64,000 nt of DNA from Pieris napi. Lineage: Eukaryota > Arthropoda > Insecta > Lepidoptera > Pieridae. The notes under the pieces are model-generated. The model saw only the letters and a program-made list of their open reading frames with translations. It was not told the origin of the DNA and ran no database searches. The position numbers were made by a program, and so were the translations under genes. Shown piece after piece: positions 22,821 through 33,893 of the stretch (positions within the stretch are counted from its first letter, which is position 1; every line of letters begins with the position of its first letter). The DNA is taken from assembly GCF_905475465.1 (NCBI RefSeq), contig NC_062240.1:7207001-7271000 (forward strand), in the 5' to 3' direction.

Positions 22821-23929
22821 CATATATAACGTGAAAGAAATAATATATTTCCAAATACCTTAAAAATATCTTATATTAATAGTATTAATTATATTTGTTA
22901 CATGTAAAATTACCAAGTTTTCAAACACCACAAGAAAACGTTAAATACTTTACTAGAAATAAATTAAACTTATCAGATATTGACTTTGCTTTTAAGACAA
23001 CCTATGCTATATATATGATAACGATAACTCAGCGTTATTGTTGCGTTGATTACTTAACTGTATTCTGCTTTAGCGAGCTATTGCTTTTAGTTTCAATAAA
23101 ACAAACTTTCTTCGGACAGTCGAAGAGCGTAGCAATTGAAAGAAAGAGTGTGTGCCTTTAAGCGCTCTAAATAATTATTTATTTAGAGCACTTTTCTAAT
23201 TATTATTATCTTTTTTCTAATTATTTAGAAGTCAAATCTTTCACGGAAGACTGCTCCACCGAAAGCCAATACACAGTTCGTTAGATTGCAACAGAAAATA
23301 CGCGGCGGTATAACTAAACATCAGGTGAGCCTCCATCAGTTGCCCCAGTTATAAAAAAAATACGATTAGCAGCCTTCTCGAGTAAAACATCAATCACGAT
23401 AGGCGTGAAGGGACAAACAAGAACTAGATGAATTGACTCGTTTTACGGAACAAATTCCGCTCCATATAATGGAATGTTGCATTATTCAGGATCGTCACAG
23501 TCTCAGATTCATCTCGTTTCGGCGTTCATCGAGATTCGGATCTTTGGAAAAGGTTGCTTATCCTTGAGACTCAGTTGGCGAAGCGCGTCGGGACAACTGT
23601 AAGCCTTTGAGACGTTAGCGAACTACTTTTGGAGTAACACATTGTTATAAAAGTTGGCTATTGTATTAATGTATCCGATTTCGTTGTTTGAACTTCAGCG
23701 AGATGTTCACGTTAAGGTGATACATTATACATTTCTATATAATGATCGAGTAAGGTTTTTAGTAGATAGAGTTGGCAAATTTTACTCTGTTATGAAAATT
23801 GATATACTTATTAGATATGACATATAAAATAAGTATACAATGTGACATTATCCAGAAGAGTATATATATTTTTAAATAGACAATGAAATAATATAGTACA
23901 AAAGTAAGTGCTGTACGTTTATTTTATTT
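22821..23929. other. Spacer with a small LINE-like relic
   Basis: Mostly featureless AT-rich DNA. At about 23298-23345, GCGGCGGTATAACTAAACAT and CAGGTGAGCCTCC resemble a common lepidopteran LINE 3' UTR fragment. No gene is seen. Confidence 0.35.
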
Positions 23930-24580
23930 ATTTATTTACAGCCAAATTTCAAGAAAAATATTATAATACTACTATATAATTAAGCCACTTTTACAAAATC
24001 CACAGAAAACCCTTTGCTATCCATCAATCCTCTACAAATCAACCATCTAATATATTAAATGCCCCCATTCCCTTAACAAATAGGTAGCTTATAGGTATAG
24101 TAGAATAGGTAGCTGCAAGAGTAACTGGGGAATGGTCCTCGATGACGCTGGGCAGTGCGAGTCGAATGCACAGCAAAAAGGTTATGACTGTCCGGAGCGT
24201 ACGCCGTACAGTCTCATAATCTCATCCAGGAAGTATGCGCTTTCCATTTCGGTATTAATTATGCTTCAACCAAAATTGATCAAAGCTTAATAATCCCAAC
24301 GAAGTTCCAGTAAATCATACCCTAAAGCCCTCATCAAGAACTTAGTAGATAAGGAAAGAAGTTGTACCTACTCTATATAAAATTCAAAGGAACATCTTTT
24401 GCACCCTTTCTAGCCACGTAGATGCCATGACGTACCTGATTTCAAGAATTGACTTTACTATTGACGAATAAAGCACCATTGTGGCAGTGTCCGAGAAAAC
24501 ATCCTGTAATGGTCGAATCTGTAATGGTCCGAATAAAATACTGCACAAATTTCTACGTACAACATTTTTGACAGCCACTT
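23930..24580 (-). pseudogene. Decayed LINE 3' end
   Basis: On the minus strand, 24384-24578 reads VLYSSIVKSILEIRY and WLERVQKMFL, which resembles the region after the RT domain in Jockey-group LINEs (LYNxLVRSxLEYxxxxW, RIExVQKxFL from family memory). The 3' side ends in TTTA repeats (about 23932). It is heavily decayed and its clade is uncertain. Confidence 0.4.
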
Positions 24581-24957
24581 GAGTTAAAAACTAGGAATTG
24601 CCTATGTGTAAACAAAGACGTTATAATAAATATCGTACATAACTATTACATAACATGTCCAAGAATCCCATCTAAGGCATACGAAACATCTCTTAAGTTT
24701 GAATAATTAATATTATACAAGCACTCAACACAAATCGATTAGTATTGTGCAGTGAGCTCTGTGAAGTGCAGGGAGATGCTCATATCAAAGGAATTAACCT
24801 AATGGAAATTATAATATGCAAGTGCAGCGATGCAAGATCACGTACAGGCACCCAGTGTCCGCTTAGCGCTCACATCTTATCAATATATAAGGGTAAAACA
24901 CAACAGAGTTAATTGTGTTTACTTACTACTTTATTTATACATAGCATAAAATATAAA

Positions 24958-25180
24958 AATCAGTGGCGCTACAACCTAATTAGGTCTGGGCCTCTGATTT
25001 CTGTGTCATGATCATTTGTCAGTCTTATAGCCAAGTAGGTGATCAGCCTTTTGTGTCTGGCACACACCGTCGGCTTTTTGGGTCTTAGGCAAGCCGGTTT
25101 CCTCACGATGTTTGCCTTCACCGTTCGAGCGAATGTTAAATGCGCAGATGACAAGAAAGCCACTAGGCCAATACTGCTCT
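24958..25180 (-). mobile_element. SINE, minus orientation, with an internal deletion of the tRNA-like part
   Basis: Same family as 22544-22820. It has an intact tail (CAGTGGCGCTACAACCTAAT, TAGGTCTGGGCCTCTGATTT) and body. Sequence jumps from AATGTTAAATGCGCAGATG/ACAAGAAA directly to GCCACTAGGCCAATACTGCT, so the box-B region is missing. Confidence 0.7.
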
Positions 25181-26979
25181 TACTCTGCTCTGCACTGCTC
25201 ACAGTCAAGGCACAATCTCGAAACCACTATCAAATAATGTCAAACTTCATACAGAAAATAATGGTTTGACAGACGAATATTTTTTTTAATAGAGAACTGG
25301 ATAGACGTTTGGACACAATCATCGTGTCAAGTGAGATGCGGCCAATTTGAGGGCAATTTGGGCAGGTCCAAGAGATGCCTATTTAACCGCGTCTTAAATG
25401 AACCAATATTCAACTGTTTAGGAAGGGGTCAAGGAGTTCCACTCCTTTGCTGTTTGCCAAACTATGTTATTTGATATGGTCGTCATTTAAAATGAAAATA
25501 AATTGGTGATATAAATCAGCGTATAATTAAAACTATACTTTTTAATATTTTATACCATGGAGTACCTACTAGAAGGGCTTCTATAGCTCTATTTATTTTA
25601 GAAGTATTTGATGTTTGAGCAAAATTTTTTGCAAAGTCCTTTATTTATACAAAACTTATTAGACGAAGCGTCTAGACGTGCTATATCTAGACGCTTGTAT
25701 CAGATCAAAGAATTAATTTTGGGTACTTGTATCGGATGTCTCCCTTTGAAGCATCGGCGAGGTACTTAAGCCCAACATTTACTTTATATAATAAATATTA
25801 TCTATGACTTGTTGTAGTCTATACCATCTATAGAATAATAAAATATGAGATGACAATTGAAGCTTTCCCAGCTCTCCCAACGGGTGGGCAGATTGATGAG
25901 CTCCTCAGATACTTCCATCCATTCACATCCGGTCATAAATTAACTGCATTCGCTATAAATGGCCGCCTTTCCTCCCCCTCTTACCCTTCCCCGCCGCATT
26001 CCGCTTCGGTGAACGCGTTCAAAGCTATTGTTTGCTTGATTTAATAAGACCCACTTATAATAGAGATGCGAAAGATTATTAATGTTCAATTTAACTAGAA
26101 CTGAGCTTGGCTCCAACACGACTAATTATTAACTAGTTTCTGAAGAATAGTCTATACTAGATGAGATATATTATAAAGAAGAATATGTGTTTGTAAGTTT
26201 TAACGAATGGTACATAATCACTGTAAAGGCTATACTTGTTTCCAAAATATTTAATCATGCGAAAGAGGAGACTGGGAAATAGTATTTTAAATAAAATTTA
26301 ACAAATTTAATCTAAGAAGAATAAGAAATTTATAATAAGAAAAATTACTCTTACTATTTTTAAAGCGTAGTTTGAAAGCATATTCATAGAAAAATGTATC
26401 GCAGTTAGACGTAAAGTTTTCGATAATAACAATTTCCTTTGACCAAAGTTCAACTTCTTAGTACAGGGAACGTATCAATAAGCAATTCCCCCTTAACGTT
26501 TATATTATATTGATAATATAAAAAGAAAATATTGGATACGTTGATTTAGTTAGTAAAAATTAATTTACAAATAATTGTAGTGCGGTAGTTTAGAACTAAA
26601 AATAAATGAAAAGTACTTTTAAACCAAGTAAAAGTGTTGAAAAGGTTTCCTACGTGTATATGATATTAAATGTAATAAATATTAGATTATATTATTGTCT
26701 GTAATAATTGAGTGATTAATACTTTGAAGATTGAGTGTCAGTTAATGAAACAATTATTTGCTGTATCCAAACTAATTATAGTAATATTAATAAATTATAG
26801 TAATATTAACTACGTTACTGTGGATTGAATTAGTATATTTTAATGATTTCGGCACCGAGCGTGAAGATTGTGGGGAGTTCCGCGAGTTGTTCTCGCGCCG
26901 CGGCCATTTATGCTCGCAGTTTGTCCCGTGCTTTTCACAGCGAAAGCTCGTTTCACGACTAAAACAGTATTCATTATAA
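25181..26979. other. Spacer without recognisable genes
   Basis: AT-rich. The 64-codon frame at 25850 has no recognisable motif. No full repeat is delimited. Confidence 0.35.
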
Positions 26980-27681
26980 ACTAGCTGTCCCCTACGAACT
27001 TTGTTTCGCGTTAATATGATTTTTTATACTTAGCCTACTTTTTTAGTAGCTATGGAACATTTACCCCTTAGAGACTGTTCGCTTTTCCGGAATAAAAACC
27101 TAAGTACTAATTTGTTCAATTTCTTTTTCATATACAGGGTGGCCAAAAAGTCGTGGATCAAACGCAACTAGGGGTTAGATGGGGTCATCAGCTGCAATAA
27201 TTGTTCTACGGGAGGTCCTGCAGAGTTATAATTAATTTTGCGTTTTATAAGAAAACTGTTTTTTTTTACTAATCCTTATTAAAATTTAAAAAAAAAATGT
27301 ACCTGTATCTTTTTCATAATATCCACTAGATTGGTAGTGACGAGTCCTTGCGTTAGACATGCTATTTACGGTTTTTTATTGGGTGTATTGAAGATAATAT
27401 TAATTTATACAATATAAAATTTTCTCAAATCATAACTTTTTGTTTACTTCGGACCCCACTGTGAAAAAAAAATACTCTACCGAAAAGTGAACCTGTATTA
27501 CAAGGACCTAACGTTTAACAATTTTTTGCAGCTCGCACCATGACTTTTTGGCCACTGTATTTCCAATTCCTCTCTCCATAAAAACCTCAGAGTTCAAAGA
27601 ATATATTTAAAAAAAATATCCAGCCATCTTCGAGATTTGCGTTTGGCAACATATTTTGCGATTCGTTTTTATTTATATAGA
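26980..27681 (-). mobile_element. Non-autonomous Helitron carrying a nested mariner-type MITE
   Basis: In minus orientation: the 5' TC with TATATAAATAAAAACG lies at 27681 and the 3' CTAGT complement (ACTAG at 26980) is followed by CTGTCCCCTACGAACTTTGT. The total is about 702 bp, of which 423 belong to the inserted element at 27135-27557. Confidence 0.7.
27133..27559. mobile_element. TA-flanked MITE with TGGCCAAAAAGTC termini (Tc1/mariner type), nested
   Basis: The element 27135-27557 begins CAGGGTGGCCAAAAAGTC and ends GACTTTTTGGCCACTG, with TA on each side (27133-27134 and 27558-27559). The TA duplication and the CAG start fit the Tc1/mariner group. There is no transposase ORF. It sits inside a Helitron, so it inserted later. 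Confidence 0.75.
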
Positions 27682-28232
27682 TGACATTTAGCGTTTTATA
27701 CAACAGCTACAAATGTCTTTTGAAACATATTTCCTTTGTACTCCATCAGAAAATGCGTAAACCATTAAAGGAAAGTTAGCCGCGGAGAATAGATAATACA
27801 CAAACTTCCCTCCGGTAAAACTTGGTCGTGTAATCTGTGCGTGACTGGACGAGCTTGATTGGGGCCTATTCTTTTACGCGTGATAAATGTAAAAACATTT
27901 AATACATCATTTTATAGAACAGCATGAAACGGGGAGGAGGTTTATCTTATCACTCATAATGACGGTCACATCCCAGTTGTAGTCATTAATTTTGTTGGTG
28001 TCGAATGGCATTAATTAAAAAAAAATTGCTTTCTATGTAGGCTCGATACAACCGCTTCATAGATGTTTTATTTTACTTACACTATATTTTATATAATTAT
28101 GTGGAGTCTAGTTAATGGCGAGAAGAGTTTTTACAGCTAAGTATGGGCTGTTTGGCAAGTACAGTTTTGCACTCTGGAGCTCGGCACCAAATAGTATCAG
28201 TATAGCGGGCTGAAATTGTGTTTTTTTTTAAA

Positions 28233-28466
28233 GACATTTCACACCAATTGACCTAGTCCCATGCTAAGCTGGTGAAGCTTGTGTTATGGGTACTAGGCAA
28301 CAGATATACATACAAATTATAGATAGATAGACATATAAATACATATTTAAATACCCAAGACCTAAGCAAAACACCAAATGCTCATCACATCGATGTTCGT
28401 CTCAGCCGGGGATCGAACCCATGGATTCGCAGTCAGGGGTACTAACCACTAGACCAATGAGTCGTC
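28233..28466 (-). mobile_element. tRNA-derived SINE of a second family, minus orientation
   Basis: The tRNA-like head is at the right end in complement: box A in TGGTCTAGTGGTTAG and box B in GGTTCGATCCCC, read on minus. The body includes CCCATGCTAAGCTGGTGAAG and CTTGTGTTATGGGTACTAGG, with a GATA/TACA-rich stretch between. It is distinct in sequence from the SINE at 6321. Confidence 0.7.
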
Positions 28467-29844
28467 AATGATAAAAATGTGATAAAAAAAAACTTTGTAG
28501 CGTTTCGTTCTTGCCGGCTGACCACTTTCGATCACGATTTTACCTATTTCAAAATTAATTATTATTACCAGCTTGTAAGTGAATAATAATTTCACTTTAT
28601 TACATTAAATTAACACAAATTATGAGAAAAAAACTAAAAAAAATGAGACTACTAAAATCAATCTTATGTTTTGGATTATTTTATTCGTTAATTTAAGTAA
28701 CGTCTTTGAATAGAGAACACTTAAGGTGAGAAATAATTGCAACCTTCCGTGAGTTATGTGACCTAACTTTAGTTAAATTACATATATTTTCGTTAGTAAA
28801 TAGAAGCGTAAACAAAATGTACGCAATCAACGCAAACTTGAAGCCAAATTGAGCCCTTTAGTTTTTACCACTCTCATAAATTGTAATTTAACATTCTCGT
28901 TTCCGATAAAGTCCAATAACATAAGTGTCACTTAGATTTACGAACTCTTCAATAAGTCAAGTTAGTTTTTTGTTAATCCACCGGCGCAACCCCACTCCCT
29001 TATATTATGTTTGTTTTAAGCTCGTGTTTCATTTACATTTAACATATCCATACAACAACTGACAACTACACCTAACTTAACAAATGAAAAAATTTAATGT
29101 TTTTCGAGCAGAGAAGAAGAATCGCCCCCCTGACTCGTATCGGACAAGCTGTCGTGCAGTTTATGCGAAGTCACTCTTCATATTTTTCCGTTTTTGTATA
29201 ATTTCCTCCACTTAGCCATTTTAGCTCAAGCCATTTACAACAATTTATGAGCGCCTCACGGCTCGCTAATGCTTCAACGATGACTTGGAGCATTGAAAAT
29301 AACTAATAGTGTTTTTAAACATTCAGAATCTCCATCTACATAAATTACAACCTTTTCAAGCGAAGTCCACGTTCATTAACTATTGACGAGGTCACGGTCA
29401 GGTCGACTTGGGTGTGTGTCTGTGTGTTTACGTGAATGTGTGTCTGTGTATGTATTATTACTTAATTGTTTATCTAATAAACCTAAAACTTTTATACGTC
29501 AAATTATTACCTAACATTTAACATAAAATTTATTATCAACTATTTAATTATGGTAAGCATTTTTTCTGTTTCCTCATAGTAGCCACGGTGCAACCATCTT
29601 CTTGCACTCATATTGTGTTAGAGGAAAGGGAAGGAAAGGAAAATATAAACAGATAAATATATATTGTACTCAATATAATATCCAAGTGCAACAAAACTAG
29701 GTTACACAGATATTATTTTAATAACTATTATAGTGGCAATGTGGTGATAATTACAAAACATCTAAACGAATGATGAATAAGGCTTGGCTATGAAGAACTA
29801 GCAACTGAACCAGGTTTTTGACTTCATTTGCAATTAGTTTTTAC
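28467..29844. other. Spacer without recognisable genes
   Basis: AT-rich. A TG-rich imperfect stretch lies at about 29411-29452. No gene or delimited mobile element is seen. Confidence 0.35.
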
Positions 29845-30035
29845 TTAAGCGGGCCATAGACGGACCGCATGTAGCAGTCAAGACCGACTGCAATATGCGG
29901 TTTGCTCAGGAACTGCTCGAGCGGTCCGTGTATTGCGGATATGAATTTAGTATGGAAACTGCAGATCGCCGTGCGGCGACCGCATATTGCAGTCGGTCTT
30001 GACTGCAACATGCGGTCCGTCTATGGCCCGCTTTA
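29845..30035. mobile_element. TTA-flanked hairpin MITE with AGCGGGCCATAGACGGACCG termini
   Basis: The element 29848-30032 (185 bp) has arms of about 54 bp in inverted orientation, starting AGCGGGCCATAGACGGACCG. The loop contains further GCGGTC-like words. TTA flanks both ends (29845-29847 and 30033-30035). It is PIF/Harbinger-like by target duplication and has no ORF. Confidence 0.82.
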
Positions 30036-32268
30036 GACATACTTCAACCGCTTGGACCAAAAACATAGGCAAGTGATTTTAATTGATCTTGATGTATGCA
30101 TCGAATGGCGATGAAGCGATTCAGATTTAAAGACTATTTGTGCAGAAATTATTTTATAAAGTCTTGCATAGACATAAGAAGCGGTTGTACTAGCCCAAGA
30201 ATAAATATTCAATATATGTTATACATTGTAATTGTGTACCCTTTACAGAGTAACAATGTAGAATCTTGATGCACGTGATTTTATTTTTATAAGTGTTTTT
30301 TCACGTACCCAAAATCCGTATAAACCGCGTGTATGTAAATGTACTAAATTATTTAGTCAATTTATCTCTTGAAACGCCTAGTCGGTAGTACCACTGTAAA
30401 GAAGTAGGTAGTCTATAACAAAAATGTTCAAATTAATTAAAAATACAAGACAAGGCATTCAATTCATGAAACATAGTACACACAGTACACGCATTAAAGG
30501 TATTTCACGTAAAGGTGGGAGTAACAATAATTAAATAAAACAAAAACTGAGAAGAATGGTTTATTTTAACCACAATAAGAATCTTAATAGTCACAGTTAG
30601 TCATGAAATTTTTATATACAATTTCTAACATTAAGTACATTGTATTTTCTTATTTACATCCATAGACAACATTCACACTTACGTTTTCATAAAAGCTAAT
30701 TCAGTCCAATATGCAATTTGACAGTATGAAAAAACCTGTATTATTAAAGAAATCTGTATAATATATGTCTTTAAATCAGCGTTATCGTTAATCAGCAAAA
30801 TAAAAAAATCATAAATATATCGAAAATTCGTTAAATTAATATTGATTTTTATACGCCAGTCACGTGACACACAACATGGCACAGATTAGTCGAATCTACA
30901 AGACGTACCAAACCATGTGATAATTTCTTCCTTTATCTAATCCGAATACTATCAGGGAGTTGAATATGTACTGTTGGGACGCCATCTTGCCTAGAGCGCT
31001 TTGGGTGGTTATTGATAGTATCATGGTTTAAAGAAAATATTTAACAATAACAATTTGTGTAGTTTCTATAGTCACAAATAAATAATTTGAAATGGTTTTT
31101 TTAATCTTACGAATTAAATTAAATACCAAGCGTAAACATAACTAAAAGTATTTTAATAAAAAAATGGAATTAGACTGATTTAGTTTTTTATAAAGAAATA
31201 CTTTTCTACAAACTAAAAGAATATTATGTATAAAATGTTCCAATAAAGGCAGTGATTTTAGTATAGTAACTTACTATTACATTTCTAGGTTGGAAATGCT
31301 AAAAATATAATATTTTTGGATTTTTTAAACAAAATTAACCTTAATGTCCCACTAAAGGACTGATAAAATTTTCCAATTTTATAAACTCTTAAATAATCGT
31401 AAATTTGCTTTCTAAAAGAACAATTTAGGTAGCCCACAATTTCTAGGTATTGTAAAAGTATTTATTAATGATAAAGTATATATTCAAACTTTGTATTATC
31501 ACTATTACATATTATAATTGCTTTCCAATTTTATAGAAAGGTAAGAAAATACCGGTAATACCTTATCCCAGATCGGTGCTTGCCAACTGGAAAACCGGCC
31601 AATTATCGATTTTTGTATTAACTGTCGAAACTTCCATAATTTAAGCCGAAGTGGTAGGTATATGTTTATGGCCCAGAACAATCTAGAAATGTAGTAGAAA
31701 ATAATATTTAAAACAATGTTAAAGATTCGCTTGTTTTCTCATTCATATCTCTTATTAAGTACATACAAAACACATCTTACAACTAGTTAGGAACGAAAAT
31801 AAGTTTATATTTACACAGATTTAATAAAACGTATACGATTTCTATAACTCTTAATTACACATAGAATATACTTCGACATATAACAGACACAATAAAACTT
31901 TTTGAAAATCCAACAAAACAATTGCGAAAAACGATACTATTTAAACAATCCGCGACTGGACTAAAAAATTCAACGAACAAAAGGACTACGTCGCAAAATT
32001 AAAATGAATTCTTTGAATAAACAAGTCGCAAGGAACGTGCCCGTGAATAGGGCAAGTTCGCGACAGCTCCCCGGTGCGCGATCATACGGAATGATTAATT
32101 ATTGTGAGTTCACAGTTCACACCACGCCCTAAGACGCTCACTTACTGTAGTACAATGGTACATTGTTTGCTTATACTTCCACCGAACAACAGATCACTTT
32201 AGATAGAAAATTAAAAATATTGATTTTGTTTATAAAAACGCTACTATAAACGTTTAAAAAACCCTCGT
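30036..32268. other. Spacer without recognisable genes
   Basis: Very AT-rich, with no ORF that carries a motif and no repeat I can delimit. Confidence 0.4.
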
Positions 32269-32470
32269 CTCAGATTTCTGTATTTGTTTCGTGATATTTT
32301 TCTTTCTTTCTACCCGATACACGCCATCGACCATTTCGGTCTAAGGCGTGTGTTCCTTTACAAGCGTGTTAAAGTACAAATATAAAGAAAAGTCTACTGG
32401 TGCACAACAGGGGATCGAAGCTACGAGCTCAGGGAATAATCTCACGCTCAAGCCACTGACAACACTGCTT
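32269..32470 (-). mobile_element. SINE, minus orientation, diverged
   Basis: Same family as 22544-22820: CTCAGATTTCTGTATTTG at the tail end, GTGTTCCTTTACAAGCG in the body, and CAGGGGATCGAAGCTACGAG plus CAAGCCACTGACAACACTGC in the tRNA-like part. It is more diverged than the other copies. Confidence 0.6.
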
Positions 32471-32874
32471 AATAAAATGTTTTGTTAGCCGCTTTTGAGC
32501 TCATCGCCGGACATCTCAACAAGAGGTCGTTAAGTCGTGGCTGTGTGACGGCACGGCGTGTGTAACGAGGTTAGACGGGTGTCGACATGTGCAATGTGCG
32601 GCCCAGCGATGCAGGAACATGCATCCAAGTGAACTCAACTGCACAATGCACTCACTGGTAAATTGTGACGTATGCACCTAACTACTAACTTAACTAGTGT
32701 TAAGGGTGTACACTGTACATGTATAGTGTATACTATAAATTGTCGTCTGCGTATCATTTCGCAACATGAGAAGAAACTCGTCCACGAACACATTTTTGTG
32801 AATAATACTAAAAAATAATTGTAATACTATAGTATCTACTAAATCCTGGAGCCAATGAGGACACCCATCCATGC

Positions 32875-33065
32875 CATGATCAGGCGGTTAAAAAAGCTTA
32901 TTTGAGTCGACCTAGTGGTCGAAGGCCAGTAGGATGGCCTAGGTGCCGCTGGATCGACAGAGCCGTGGAAGACCTGCTGCAGCTGAAAGGTAGCAATTGC
33001 TAGGTGGCACATGACAAGGAGCGCTGGAAGTTCCTCGTTTCGGAGGCTAATAGATTTTTTGGGTA
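32875..33065 (+). pseudogene. RTE-like LINE fragment (C-terminus of the reverse-transcriptase ORF)
   Basis: The plus-strand translation contains RRPVGWPRCRWIDRAVEDLL and AHDKERWKFLVSEANRFFG, the typical end of an RTE-group ORF2 (GRPxxRWxD, then DRxxWxxLVxEAxxxFG). It is interrupted by a stop (TAG near 33000) and lacks any upstream part. Confidence 0.6.
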
Positions 33066-33536
33066 GTAGAGATGTAGATATTGAGGGAGTAAGTAATATC
33101 TGCTATGATATTTTTCACATCGTAAAATCATGAGTTATCTCAACGCAAATATAATTACGGAAAAAACACGACGGCATTAAAAGGAGTATGGGTTTTAAAC
33201 ATCGCTTATTTAAATCTGAGACCTTAAGGATAATAAGATCAATATACCATGGTTAAATTAACCAAAGTCGAAGAACATTATCACTAAGCTGTACATTCAT
33301 AATTCGCATTAGTTCTACAGAGGTCATTGAGATAGTGTATCATTTGGGCTACTTAATTTAAAACTTTATATAATCCACTTACTACATACGTTTTCACAAC
33401 TTTATACCGATATTACGAATCATTATATATGGGGAGTGCATACTTAGATTTTTCTAATAACTCACTAGAAATTGTTACACTTTACACACTCACAGCAACA
33501 GAAAAGTATTTGCACTGATATTTGTTCAGAAATCGT

Positions 33537-33626
33537 CTATACAGAGATCTCTTGTATCTGCACGCGTTTCTTGGGAGGCGGGACGGCGGAGGCCGGTCTT
33601 TCTACCAACTCTAAGTCGCTGCTGCG
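33537..33626 (-). CDS. Nlg: Neuroligin exon 14: tail end and stop
   Basis: Acceptor TGTCCACAG before CGC, phase 0 as required by exon 13. It encodes 29 residues beginning RSSDLELVERP and ending PPPKKRVQIQEISV, then TAG at 33537-33539. The final I-S-V fits a class II PDZ ligand (hydrophobic-x-hydrophobic). Identification rests on phase, splice site and protein-like composition rather than strong homology. Confidence 0.7.
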   Translation of the reverse strand, partial: RSSDLELVERPASAVPPPKKRVQIQEISV

Positions 33627-33847
33627 CTGTGGACACCGATTGATATATTCATTCAAAACCACCACACACCCACCACTAAATAAATAAAATGTCCAGCTGA
33701 AATCCTATCAAAACTTCAGTGACAACGTAGTAGGAGAAAAAATATAATTTATGAGGCGGCTATAAATTTATGAAGCTTTAGATTTAAAGCTTTGTGTCAT
33801 TACATTTAGTTTTAAAGGAGTGACAATAAATTTCTTCATTGGTCATC

Positions 33848-33893
<46 letters not shown>

